Shown here in pieces: positions 1 through 9,800 of a stretch of 23,186 nucleotides of DNA. The notes below the pieces were generated by a model. The model did not search any database. It was not told the DNA's origin and worked only from the letters and a program-made list of their open reading frames with translations. The stretch lies in the NCBI GenBank assembly GCA_028714615.1, contig JAQTMA010000044.1:1-23186 (forward strand), in the 5' to 3' direction. The position numbers were made by a program, and so were the translations under genes. This stretch comes from Anaerolineaceae bacterium (lineage in GTDB: Bacteria > Chloroflexota > Anaerolineae > Anaerolineales > Anaerolineaceae). How positions within the stretch are numbered: position 1 is the stretch's first letter; every line of letters starts with the position of its first letter.

Positions 1-121
1 CGGGGTGGGCACGCAGCAATTCCTGCATCCAGGATTCATTAAAAGCATTGCCGGAGGGATCGATCGGATCGAGCGGTTCTCAGGCAGAGTTGGCATTGAT
101 CAGGTAGGGATTTGATTTCAT
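1..121 (-). pseudogene. 5' end of an unrecognised reading frame, broken by an early stop
   Basis: Read on the minus strand, an ATG at 121 is preceded by a textbook GGAGGT Shine-Dalgarno six bases upstream. The frame opens MKSNPYLINANSA and then meets TGA at 82-80. The same frame is open again to the window edge and reads EPLDPIDPSGNAFNESWMQE, followed by LLRAHP. The part after the stop looks like real protein. The strong ribosome site shows that the upstream ATG was the genuine start. I do not recognise the family with confidence. TGA is used as a normal stop elsewhere here (brxA, pglX), so recoding is unlikely. Either the gene is inactivated by a nonsense mutation or the TGA is a base error in the assembly. 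The gene runs off the left edge, so its length and function cannot be judged. Confidence 0.5.
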
Positions 122-538
122 TCGGTTACCTCCAACCAATAATTAGGCAACGGTAAATAAACGGGGATTGCTGTTGATAAAATGTAAACAGAACGCGGTG
201 CTTTTCTAGCGACCCTCATTATATCGAACTATTGGCCATGAGATGACATGCCGACTTTTCTATGGTTTGAACCGAATTGTTGCAAGAAAACCGAATACAA
301 TAGGCTAGACTGAATTCCAAACTCGTTCAATCAGAAGATCGGTAGTGGGGGTGAGGGTTGATGGGGGTATTGTGGATCTTGCTCCAAATGTATTTCTGCG
401 ATCCCACCAAGGCCAAAATTGAAGAAGTAGAACAAGCCTGATCCGTTTGACATCTGTTCATTACTGATTTAGACTTAGATCGGGTCCCCTCCCAATAAGT
501 AGAATTTATCCTTCATTCTAATCATCTAAGGTAGCCTA
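122..538. other. Intergenic region upstream of the BREX operon
   Basis: This 417-base gap separates the divergent minus-strand frame (start 121) from brxA (start 539). It holds the likely operon promoter at 447-475. On the minus strand there is a TATAAT-like hexamer at 223-218 that could serve the left gene, but no convincing -35 lies upstream of it. A 26-codon plus-strand frame beginning ATG at 361 and stopping just before 442 has no ribosome site and no recognisable content, so I do not call it a gene. No regulator gene (for example a WYL-type brxR) is encoded here. Confidence 0.6.
447..475 (+). promoter_or_regulatory. Sigma70-type promoter for the BREX operon
   Basis: A perfect TTGACA at 447-452 is separated by 17 bases from TAGACT at 470-475, which matches four of six TATAAT positions. 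Transcription would begin near 482, about 57 bases before the GTG start of brxA. No comparably good promoter was noticed between the tightly packed genes downstream, so it could drive the operon through brxL. This is a consensus match only. Confidence 0.5.
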
Positions 539-1330
539 GTGGATAAAGCGCCTAGTCCTGTTTACACCAGCAAAATTATTAAAGCTGGTGCGTTGATTGA
601 TGATACAAAAACAATGCTTGCCAACTGGGATAGCTCTCAGTCGCTTAAATCTAATTTAACTCGCTTACGCAATCAGAATATTTTTGGAAAAGCAACACGT
701 TCTCGGGTTGATGACATCCTGACAATTTTTCGTCAACGGTATTTGGAAGATCCAGCGATGCTAAGAAGCCTGATTGTTCTGATGAGTAAACCAAGTCTCT
801 CTGAAACTGTCAACCGGGTTCTTTTTTACTTATCTGCACAAAACGACCGTTTATTACATGATGCAGTTACAGATTTAGTAATTCAAAAAAGAGAGCAGGG
901 TTTTGAAGAGATAAATCTCAAGGGGGTAATCGAGTGGATTAGGCAACTCGTCGTTTCTCATCTGACGACAACAGCATGGTCTGAGCAAACGATCCTTCGT
1001 TGTTCGCAGGAATTGCTCAGTACAATGCGAGATTTTGGGATCCTGGAAGGAGCAAACACAAAACGGATCGCTCCATTCTATCTACCGTTAGAAGCGTTTG
1101 CGTTAATCGCTCTTTATGAATATCCGAAACTGTCCTCAGGAGAACTGCTAATCTATTATCCAGAATGGAAATTATTCTTTCTTTCCGAAAATATAGTTGA
1201 GCGATTCTTGATGGAAGCCCACCAGCAGCATCTATTGGAATATTATGCGGCTGGTTCCGTCGTCCGACTTACTTTTCCAACAACCAACCTGGAGGATTAC
1301 GCTCATGTTATCGCTCAAAGATCGTATTGA
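539..1330 (+). CDS. brxA: BREX protein BrxA (DUF1819)
   Basis: This is the first gene of the type 1 BREX operon. BrxA is a small DNA-binding protein needed for full BREX defence in characterised systems. The 263-residue product opens with the family's N-terminal pattern (YTSKIIKAGALIDDT, then W30 in a short basic region) and has family-typical length. Its C-terminal third is rich in aromatic and hydrophobic residues (YEYPKLSSGELLIYYPEWKL). The start is a GTG at 539 with AAGG seven bases upstream. No in-frame ATG early in the protein fits better, because the conserved region begins at residue 9. The 3' end overlaps the start of brxB by 26 bases, which indicates translational coupling. The identification rests on sequence pattern plus the unmistakable order of the following genes. 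Confidence 0.9.
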   Translation: MDKAPSPVYTSKIIKAGALIDDTKTMLANWDSSQSLKSNLTRLRNQNIFGKATRSRVDDILTIFRQRYLEDPAMLRSLIVLMSKPSLSETVNRVLFYLSAQNDRLLHDAVTDLVIQKREQGFEEINLKGVIEWIRQLVVSHLTTTAWSEQTILRCSQELLSTMRDFGILEGANTKRIAPFYLPLEAFALIALYEYPKLSSGELLIYYPEWKLFFLSENIVERFLMEAHQQHLLEYYAAGSVVRLTFPTTNLEDYAHVIAQRSY

Positions 1331-1886
1331 ACTCCTTGAGAATGACCTTAAAGCAGATCCTCCTCGGATTAGTGTGTATCACGATCTGCCCTTTGCAATT
1401 TTGCGTTATGAACCACAAGAAGAATGGGTTATCCGAAAAGAAGCACGTTTATTGGCTACCCGGTTGAAGGCAGCTGGTAAACAAATCGTCTTTATCTCCC
1501 TAGCTAAATTGCTTTGGGATGCAATAGAGAATGCAGAAGGGTTAGAAGCAATCGTGGATCTAGAACGCAGGCAAGGCTTTGAACGAGCGCAGCGTCAAGT
1601 CACTACTTATTTTTCCGATCCTAATTGGTATTTACTGCCAGATATCTTAGCGATTGAAATGAATAAGCACGATGCTCGGAAGACCATCGTTTTTCTGACA
1701 AGAGCCGCGTCCTTCTCCCCAGCGATTTATCATTTGTCGAAGTTGTTAGACGAAATGCAGGGACGTACTAAAGTCCCTGCTATTTTGTTTTACCCAGGTT
1801 CTCTTGAAGGAACAACGGGGTTGCGGTTTATGGCTTTGAAGGACCGCGAATCTTTTGGTAATTACCGCGTCAAGATCTACGGTTAG
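1305..1886 (+). CDS. brxB: BREX protein BrxB (DUF1788)
   Basis: BrxB is a core BREX component of unknown biochemical role, found in type 1 between brxA and brxC. The product begins MLSLKDRIELLENDLKADPP and contains the family-typical stretch PFAILRYEPQEEWVIRKEA near residues 25-43. Its C-terminal end is PAILFYPGSLEGTTGLRFMA. The longest open frame starts at 1245, but the ATG at 1305 has a strong GGAGG at 1291-1295, nine bases upstream, and gives 193 residues, the usual size of this family. The 20 extra residues of the longer frame look like out-of-frame brxA. The gene overlaps the end of brxA, and brxC follows after a 20-base gap, so the three are probably translated from one message. Confidence 0.9.
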   Translation: MLSLKDRIELLENDLKADPPRISVYHDLPFAILRYEPQEEWVIRKEARLLATRLKAAGKQIVFISLAKLLWDAIENAEGLEAIVDLERRQGFERAQRQVTTYFSDPNWYLLPDILAIEMNKHDARKTIVFLTRAASFSPAIYHLSKLLDEMQGRTKVPAILFYPGSLEGTTGLRFMALKDRESFGNYRVKIYG

Positions 1887-1906
1887 AACTGAAGGGGAAT
1901 GTTGCT

Positions 1907-4900
1907 ATGATCATTCGTGACATTTTAGCCCGTGACTTAGGCCAGCGGATTGAAGAGATCATTAAAGTTGACCAGACAGACGAACTAACTGTTTACAATG
2001 AAATTATCGAGTATGTTGCTACAGAGCGAATTAAGGAGCAATACCGCCTCTTGCTAAAAGCAATAGCCGATTACCCATCAGAGCCACATGAAGGGATTGG
2101 TGTTTGGGTTTCGGGATTTTTTGGATCTGGGAAGTCTTCCTTTGCTAAGAACTTAGGGTACGTGCTGTCTAACCAATCTGTGCTAGGAAAATCTGCGAGT
2201 GGATTGTTCAAAACGCAAGTTAAGGACTCCCGAATTGACGAGTGGGTTGACCTGATCAATGCCCAATATCCGATGGATGTCATTATGTTTGATATTCAAT
2301 CGGATCGCTCACAATCTGGTACCGGCGCCCAAGGGATTTCAACTTTCTTCTATCGAGTTTTGTTGCGTCATCTTGGCTATGCGGCCGACGATTTCGATTT
2401 AGCCGAATTAGAGATCTCTCTCGAAAATGAGGGCAAGCTCGAAGAATTCATTCGTCGTTATGACGATCGGTATGCGGCATTGGATAAAGCTGGGAAGGGT
2501 TTCTGGTTGCAACGAGGAAGGACGAATTCACAAGTGTGGAATCGGGTTGGCGTAATTCTACATGAAATGGATGCGATAACCTACCCAACGGTTGAATCTT
2601 TTGCACAATCCCTAGCACAAAACCGGGTTCAAGTAACGCCCGCCTTGCTCGTTAAACGCACTTTTGATTTGGCGGCTCGCCGTTGCCAAGGAAAATCAAT
2701 TGTCTTTGTGGTGGATGAAGTCGGTCAGTATGTGGCTTACAACCAGGAACGGTTGGAAGATCTACGCCGTGTTGTTGAATTGTTTGGTAAGGAATCAAAA
2801 AACCAGCTCAAGGCCAGGCAAATCACTTCTCCCGTTTGGGTGATTGTTACTGCTCAAGAGAAGTTGGATGAAGTCACTTCGGCGATGGGAGACGATAAGA
2901 AAGTCCTATTAGCTAAAGTACATGACCGTTTTAAGTTTGAAATAGATCTTTCTCCTGCAGATATTCAAGAGGTTGCCACTCGCCGTGTCCTGGCAAAGAA
3001 GCCTGAACAAGAGCCCAAGCTGAAAGAGATCTTCAAGAGCAATGAGGGGCAGTTGAACATTGCCTTACGGCTTGAACGAACCAGCCGCAAGAGCGCAATC
3101 CAGGAGAAAGATTTTGTACAGTTTTATCCATATCCGCCCCATTTCATTGAGTTATCCATCGATATTATGTCTGGTATTCGCTTGCAGCCAGGAGCACCTA
3201 AACATCTAGGCGGAAGCAACCGGACAATCATTAAGCAAGCACACGAGATGTTGATATCTCCAAGAACTGCTTTCGCTCAACAACCTTTGGGTAGCCTAGT
3301 GACGTTGGATCGGGTTTTTGAGCTGGTGGAAGGCAACCTTTCAACGGAGAAACAGAAGGATATTTATGACATTGCCCAAAGATTTAGTATTGGGGCAGAT
3401 GGATTTCCATTTGCGGTTCGGGTAGCGAAAGCTCTTTGTCTATTGGAATTTGTACGCGATCTACCACGCACAGAGGCCAATATTGCCGCCTGCCTGGTGG
3501 ACAAGGTCGATCAACCAGCTCCTGTATCAGATGTTGAAAAAGCTTTAGACCTATTGAAAGAAGCCCAATTCGTTCGGAATACCGAATCGGGCTGGAAATT
3601 GCAGACAGCCCAGGAGAAGAATTGGGAAACAGAACGTCGTAATTTTCTTGAACCCAAACCCAAAGAACGCCATGAGATCGAACGTGAAACTTTGCAGAGT
3701 ATTTTTAGTGATCCAAAACTCAAGACGTTTCGGTTTCGAGACTTGCGAAATTTTCGGATTGGTATCTCCGTTAATGGGGTCCAGGTAGGTGATGATGGCC
3801 AGGTTCCGATATCTTTACTCGTAACAGAAGACGGATCATCCTTCTCAACGAAACTGGATGAAACCAGGATGGAGAGCCGGCAGGATTCACACAGAGATGA
3901 CCTGTACTGGGTATTTGCCTTAACTACGGAACTTGATTCGCTGGTCGCAAATATTCATGCCTCCCGGGAAATGGTGAAGAAGTACAGCCAGATGCAAGCC
4001 CAAAACAAGATTACCAACGAAGAAGCAGCTAGCCTTGCCTCCGAGAAGCAGGAAGTAGGTCGCTTGCAAAGTCGCCTAATTGAGAAAATGACTCAGGCTG
4101 CGGAAGGCGGAAGCGGACTATTTCGAGGCGTTTCCAAGGATGGCTCGAGCTTAGGTAAGAGCTTCTCGGAGATGGTTAAGAAATTTCTAGATGCCTTTGT
4201 TCCTGATCTTTATCCCAAGTTAGAAATGGGAGCCAGGCCATTAAAAGGTAGTGAGGCGGAGGAAGTACTTAAAGCTGCTAATCTGAATGGGCTCTCTCAG
4301 GTTTTTTACGGCGGTTTCCAAGGCTTGAGCCTGGTGATCAAAGACGGCGCCAAATACATGCCAAATACAGCTGCAGATGTGGCCCGCGAGGTGTTGGAAT
4401 ATCTCAATCGAGAGTACTCCTATGGGAATAAAGAAACGCGTACTGGGAAACACCTCGAGGCTCATTTTGGCGGCTTAGGATACGGCTGGGATCTGGATGT
4501 TTTACGTCTGATACTGGCTGTCTTATTCCGAGCTGGCGCAGTTGAGATCTCATCCGGTGGCCAACGCTTTGATAGTTATCAAGATGCCCGCAGCCGTGTG
4601 CCGTTTGCCAACAACCCGGCTTTCCGAAATGCATTGTTCACTCCGGCTAGGCTGATTGATTTAAAGACTTTGACCCAGGCTGTTGAGGCTTATGAGGGAC
4701 TGGCGGGGTCGACGGTTGAGGTTGAAAAGAGCGCTATTGCGGCAGCACTGAAGAAATGGGCGAACGAGGAAATGCAGCGAATCTACCCGGTGGAAGCAGA
4801 GGCCAAGGCCAATGAACTACCTGTCCTAGAATGGATTGCGGATTATCGTACCAGTCTGAAAAGCATGATAGATGGAGCGGCTGAAGACTGTGTTCGCATA

Positions 4901-5587
4901 TTGGTCGGCGAAGGCGCCACAGTAAAGCAGGCCTGCGACACCATGCAGAAAATCCGAGCCGCCACAACAGATAAGAACCTAGGATTATTGAAGACAGCTC
5001 GCCAGATTTCATACCGTGTATGGCCGGTGCTCGAAGCGCATGGAATAAATGGAGAATTGACTGACCACGCTCACCAGCTTCGTGAATCCCTGACTAGCGA
5101 CGCTTTTTATATATGCCTGGATGACATACGAAAGCATCTTTTACCTTTGGGAAAAGCCTATGCCATTTTATACAGCGAGCTCCATACGAAACGAGCGAAT
5201 CAGTATAAAAGTGCTCTTGGGGAATTAGCTGCCAGCCCAGAATGGAGCCAATTGAGAGAAGAAGCCCAGGTTGCAATTCGTGGTCCACTCACCAATCGGG
5301 CTTGCGCAGATCTGGATTTACCAGCAAATAGTTCAAATTGTCAGAACTGCAGTGCCACCGTCAATCAAATGGAATCCGATCTGGCCGCGAAAGATGGATT
5401 ATTGATTCACGCATTAATCCGTTTGCAGGAACTAACAGCTCCCAAAGAGAAAGTGGAACTTGTAAAGCTGGCGACTTTTTTTGCTAATGGAGTAGATAGT
5501 GAGGAAGGGGTAGAGAAAGCGGTAGATCAAATTAGAGCTTATCTGCTGAAGTTGATGGCGGAAGGAATCAAGATAATTCTAGAATAA
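1907..5587 (+). CDS. brxC: BREX ATPase BrxC
   Basis: BrxC is the large P-loop ATPase of BREX (related to PglY) and is thought to power or organise the defence complex. The 1226-residue product has the typical family length. Near the N terminus there is a clear Walker A motif, GFFGSGKS, at residues 70-77, with Lys76 contacting nucleotide. A Walker B strand, IVFVVDE, lies at residues 265-271. A long helical central and C-terminal body follows. Near residue 1143 is a lone CQNC pair, which could be half of a metal site, but I see no second pair close by. AAGGGG lies about nine bases before the ATG. The gene sits 20 bases after brxB and ends 44 bases before the inserted HEPN gene. Nothing indicates damage. 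Confidence 0.95.
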   Translation: MIIRDILARDLGQRIEEIIKVDQTDELTVYNEIIEYVATERIKEQYRLLLKAIADYPSEPHEGIGVWVSGFFGSGKSSFAKNLGYVLSNQSVLGKSASGLFKTQVKDSRIDEWVDLINAQYPMDVIMFDIQSDRSQSGTGAQGISTFFYRVLLRHLGYAADDFDLAELEISLENEGKLEEFIRRYDDRYAALDKAGKGFWLQRGRTNSQVWNRVGVILHEMDAITYPTVESFAQSLAQNRVQVTPALLVKRTFDLAARRCQGKSIVFVVDEVGQYVAYNQERLEDLRRVVELFGKESKNQLKARQITSPVWVIVTAQEKLDEVTSAMGDDKKVLLAKVHDRFKFEIDLSPADIQEVATRRVLAKKPEQEPKLKEIFKSNEGQLNIALRLERTSRKSAIQEKDFVQFYPYPPHFIELSIDIMSGIRLQPGAPKHLGGSNRTIIKQAHEMLISPRTAFAQQPLGSLVTLDRVFELVEGNLSTEKQKDIYDIAQRFSIGADGFPFAVRVAKALCLLEFVRDLPRTEANIAACLVDKVDQPAPVSDVEKALDLLKEAQFVRNTESGWKLQTAQEKNWETERRNFLEPKPKERHEIERETLQSIFSDPKLKTFRFRDLRNFRIGISVNGVQVGDDGQVPISLLVTEDGSSFSTKLDETRMESRQDSHRDDLYWVFALTTELDSLVANIHASREMVKKYSQMQAQNKITNEEAASLASEKQEVGRLQSRLIEKMTQAAEGGSGLFRGVSKDGSSLGKSFSEMVKKFLDAFVPDLYPKLEMGARPLKGSEAEEVLKAANLNGLSQVFYGGFQGLSLVIKDGAKYMPNTAADVAREVLEYLNREYSYGNKETRTGKHLEAHFGGLGYGWDLDVLRLILAVLFRAGAVEISSGGQRFDSYQDARSRVPFANNPAFRNALFTPARLIDLKTLTQAVEAYEGLAGSTVEVEKSAIAAALKKWANEEMQRIYPVEAEAKANELPVLEWIADYRTSLKSMIDGAAEDCVRILVGEGATVKQACDTMQKIRAATTDKNLGLLKTARQISYRVWPVLEAHGINGELTDHAHQLRESLTSDAFYICLDDIRKHLLPLGKAYAILYSELHTKRANQYKSALGELAASPEWSQLREEAQVAIRGPLTNRACADLDLPANSSNCQNCSATVNQMESDLAAKDGLLIHALIRLQELTAPKEKVELVKLATFFANGVDSEEGVEKAVDQIRAYLLKLMAEGIKIILE

Positions 5588-5631
5588 CTAACAATACGTG
5601 GGTTAGGAATTGTAAATGAGGGGTTATCACA

Positions 5632-6837
5632 ATGGAAGCATTGGAACTAATAAGATCCATACTCGAACCTTATAGCTTTAATATTTTGGAAGTACGCGAA
5701 GATAAAGTCATCATATCGACCCGCAATTGCAATTACTTTATTCCATTGCACGATATTTATGCCTATCAAGAAATATCAGGAAAAATTATCATTGATCCTG
5801 AGACGGCAATATTCTATCCAGGATATTATGAACATTATATTCAGGAAGCAGATTCTTTAAATACACGCATTATGTCTTATCGTAGGAGGGATGATTTTAG
5901 AATTGTGAGTGCCGACTCAACACTCGCACTGGAAATTTCATCTCCATCAACCGCATATATGCTGTCCATTTTGCATAATGGGAAGCCAGATTTGAGAAGG
6001 TATTCATTTTCTAACGGTATGCTCCGAGAGGGAGAAGAAATTTCGTTTTGGACTCGTTCGTTCCGGGGGATCAAAACAATTAAAGTAATAGCTGAAGAAG
6101 GAACCAAATATTCAAATGATAGGGGAAAACTTCGTCAAATTGCTGAGGCAGGTTTGTTCCATTTCGCTTTCGGAAACAGTATTTGCTTTAACTTAGCATC
6201 CAAATTTGAAAGAAATCATTACCGTCTCGGTCAAAGAAGGAGAGAAGCAGTTCAGTTCCCGCGACGATTATATACGTCTGATTTACTCTCCTACTATAAC
6301 TTAGCATTATCAAGTGATAGTTTGATGTTAGGTTTTATAGCACTGTATAAGATCCTTGAGTACTTCTTTCCATCTGCTACTGAAAATGCATTGCATAAGC
6401 GAATGACAGAAAAAATTGTTTCACCCGATTTCACCCATACGAAACCAAAACAACTGAGAGATTTGGCAAAGATTATCCGACAATTTGACCAAAGGATGGA
6501 TGAGCAAAGAATACTTACAACAGTGATTGATAGTTTTTTTAATCCCAGCGAGCTCATTGAATGGGTGATTGAATATGAAAAGTCGGAAGGGACATATTAT
6601 TCAGTACCCCAAAAAGTATTAGGTGAAACTTTTACATTAGATCTAAATCCCGAAAAATTATCGTCATCCCTAGCAAAAAGAATATACCATACTCGAAATG
6701 TGTTAGTGCACAACAAAGAAGACGAACCATACCGATTCATTCCTTTCTCAGGAGAAGAGGCAGTTCTTACAAAAGAGATCCCGATAGTACTGTATATCGC
6801 CGAGCAGATAATTATTAAAACGGGGAAAGACTTGTAA
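5632..6837 (+). CDS. HEPN-domain protein inserted between brxC and pglX
   Basis: This 401-residue protein is not a standard BREX component. I recognise only its C-terminal third. A helix containing GFIALYKILEYFF lies near residue 230. About 120 residues later comes YHTRNVLVHNKEDE, giving the HEPN signature R355-N-x3-H360. HEPN proteins with this motif are often metal-independent RNases that act as toxins or abortive-infection effectors. Others are inactive partners. The N-terminal two thirds (short strands such as DKVIISTRNCNYFIPLHDIY) match no domain I know and may sense or bind a partner. There is no signal peptide or membrane segment. GAGGGG lies about eight bases before the ATG. The gene follows brxC by 44 bases and precedes pglX by 5, so it belongs to the operon. 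Its sequence is visibly richer in A and T than brxC and the ends of pglX, which suggests separate acquisition. Confidence 0.75.
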   Translation: MEALELIRSILEPYSFNILEVREDKVIISTRNCNYFIPLHDIYAYQEISGKIIIDPETAIFYPGYYEHYIQEADSLNTRIMSYRRRDDFRIVSADSTLALEISSPSTAYMLSILHNGKPDLRRYSFSNGMLREGEEISFWTRSFRGIKTIKVIAEEGTKYSNDRGKLRQIAEAGLFHFAFGNSICFNLASKFERNHYRLGQRRREAVQFPRRLYTSDLLSYYNLALSSDSLMLGFIALYKILEYFFPSATENALHKRMTEKIVSPDFTHTKPKQLRDLAKIIRQFDQRMDEQRILTTVIDSFFNPSELIEWVIEYEKSEGTYYSVPQKVLGETFTLDLNPEKLSSSLAKRIYHTRNVLVHNKEDEPYRFIPFSGEEAVLTKEIPIVLYIAEQIIIKTGKDL

Positions 6838-6842
6838 CACTT

Positions 6843-9800
6843 ATGGATAAATATCTTCGCACACAGCTTTGTAATACCGTTACCGCCTGCCGCAAGCTGT
6901 TGGAGGGTGCGATCTCCGAAAGGCTGGAAGGTCAGTTTGGCATCTTCCAGAGTGGAATAATCGAAGGAGCATCCAGCCTTGGGCATCTTTCCGCGGAAAA
7001 TCAGGTATATCGCCAGCAGCTTTTGATCCACCTGGAGCATATCAGGGCGGCGGGTGTAAAGCCGAAAGATGCCGCCGATCAGCTCATTCGAGAGATTGCA
7101 TTTACCCATATCAACCGGTTGTGTGCCTATAAGTTGATGGAGGCGCGTGGATTGATCCGCGAGTCGGTCAGTAGGGGAGTGAAATCACAAGGGTTATTCT
7201 TCTATCTGGCGGACCACCCCGAGGAAGAAGCCCTGGCTAGCGCAGGCGATACAGAAAAAGTTTACCGTCACTTTTTGCGTTGGTTGGGCGAAACGCTAGG
7301 TGAGGAGTTGGGCGCACTCTTTGCAGATGACGACTCCGCCAACCGCTTATATCCACCCCAACGCGTGCTGGACCAAGTTTTGGAGCTGCTCAATGCCCCT
7401 GAGTTGAAAGATATCTGGACGGAAGACGAAACCATCGGTTGGGTATATCAATATTTCACTCCTAAGGAGCTGCGGGATAAATCGCACAAGGACAGCCGAG
7501 CCCCCCATAACTCCTATGAGATGGCTTTCCGTAATCAATTCTACACACCCCGCTATGTGGTCGAGTTTTTAACCGACAACACTCTAGGGCGGACCTGGTT
7601 CGAAATGCGTCAGGGAAATACTTGCCTGGTAGATGTATGCAAGTATCTGGTGCGACGGTCTAATCAGGTCTGGCTGAAAGAGGGCGAAGCAGCTCCGGTG
7701 TATGAATCACAAGAAGATAGGTCTCAAGAAGAACTGCTCAAAGAACCAGTTTATATTCCTTTCCGTACGCTGAAAGACCCACGCGACCTGAAGATATTAG
7801 ACCCGGCCTGCGGCAGCGGACATTTTCTACTCTACTGTTTTGATCTGCTCCTGAAGATTTACCTCGAAGCCTGGGACAACTGCCCCGAGCTATTCCCCGA
7901 CCTGCATGGCGAACTAACACGCGATGCATTTCTGCAGCGTGTTCCGGGAATGATCCTACGGCACAATCTACATGGCATTGACATTGATCTACGTGCAACG
8001 CAAATTGCATCATTGGTACTTTGGCTGCGTTCCCAAAGAGCTTATCAGGAACTGGGTTTGAGGCGAGACCAGCGTCCACGTATTACCCGTGCCAATATTG
8101 TGTACGCTGAACCGATGCCGGGCGAAGAAGAGCTACTGGAGGAATTTTGCCAGACCTTACACCCGCCACTAGTTGGGGATCTAGTTAAGACCGTTTTTAT
8201 CAAGATGAAACTGGCTGGCGAAGCAGGTTCTTTATTAAGGATCGAAAAGGAATTAGAGGATGCCATTCACGATGCCAAACAGCAAATGGAGAAGCAGCCC
8301 AATGCCGATCAATTGGCATTCTGGCCTGAAGTTCCAAAGCCCAAACAGCTTTTGTTTAATCTGAGCGGAATTGAAAAGGACGACACAAAATTCTGGCGGT
8401 CAGTTAAGGATCGCGTGCTGGGTGCTTTACATGATTACGCTCTTCAAGTTGCTAATGGGCAAGGATATCGCCGGAAGCTGTTTGTAGAAGATGTTGAACG
8501 TGGTTTTGCTTTTGTGGATATTTGCCGCCAAAGATATGATGTCATTTTGATGAACCCCCCTTTCGGTGAACCGAGCCAACCTTCCAAAAGTTACGTGGAA
8601 CAAAACTACGAACGCACAAAAGGTGATGTTCTAGTAAACTTTGTAGTAAGAACGCTGGAATTATCTTTACCAAACGGAAAAGTAGGCGCAATCACCAATA
8701 GAACCCCCTTCTTTCTTACGACCCACGCAAAATACAGAGGAGAAGTACTTCAAAAGGAAGGTTTTATTGAGGTCATGGCAGATCTAGGGGCTGGTGTGCT
8801 AGAAGCGATGGTGGAAACCGCAGCCTATACTTTTTCCCCATCAAAGCCAGCAAACCAGGAAGGTTTTTTTGTACGCTGTTTAATGTTTGCAGATAAGCAG
8901 GCAAAATTGCTCGAAAACATTCAGAGCCTGACTCACTGCGTTTCGACAAACAATATGTTTATTATTAACCCAGATATGTTTGCCAGAATTGAAGGTTCAC
9001 CCTATTGCTACTGGATTAGCAGACATACCAACAAACAGGTTTCCATATTCCCGAAACTTGAAGGGAATTATGGAACCGTGCGAGTTGGTCTGCAAACGTG
9101 TGACGATTGGCGCTTTTTAAGACTCGTTTGGGAAGCCCCAGCTAACTTAATTGGGGGGTCTTTTTCAAAGAATACTAATAAGTCTGATATTCGACAGTAT
9201 TTTAAAGGACAAAAAAGGTGGGCTTTCTATTCTAAAACCGATCAAGCGTTGCCTTGGTTTTCACCAATAACATTATTAGTTGATTGGGATCATGATGGTG
9301 ATAGTTTTAGAAAATATTTTAGATCAAATGGTATTTCTCCATCTCGATACATGCGAAGTGAAGATCGCTATTTTTTACCCGGTTTTAGTTATATGGCGAG
9401 GACTACCAGAATTGTTCCTTTTATCGTCCCAAAAGGAGTAATTCCAATGGCCATTCGTTCCCAGGTGTTTCCGAATTCGGGACTTGAATACAACTTGATT
9501 GGATATCTTGCTTCAAACATTGCTAGCGGTATCGCACGATTCAGCGGTGGCGCGTTTGGGCAGCCCATGTTTCAAGCCAGTATGATACAAAATTTACCTA
9601 CACCTAGGCTTAATGATGACCTCAAATTGCGATTGAAAAATCTTGTTGAAAAAGAATATAAATCCCGAAAAGTTGCTGCGATGCAATACGAGCCGTATCA
9701 AGAATTTTCATTACCCGGGATTTTTAGTAATCAAACCTCAACAAACACAAATTGGAGTCGCTATTCATTATTAGAGCCTGAGTTAGAGCTGGTAATTGCC

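Noticed and set aside
1..121. Selenocysteine or stop recoding at the early TGA
   Set aside because: TGA ends other genes here normally, and no selenoprotein context or downstream hairpin was recognised.
361..441. 26-codon frame upstream of brxA
   Set aside because: It has no ribosome site or known content, and it lies before the best promoter.
6597..7109. 170-codon minus-strand frame across the HEPN-pglX junction
   Set aside because: It overlaps two well-supported genes, has no ribosome site and shows no recognisable protein pattern.
9153..9158. G6 run inside pglX as a possible phase-variation tract
   Set aside because: Phase-variable pglX genes usually carry longer G tracts or inversion systems. 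Six bases is short, the frame is intact, and no recombinase lies nearby.
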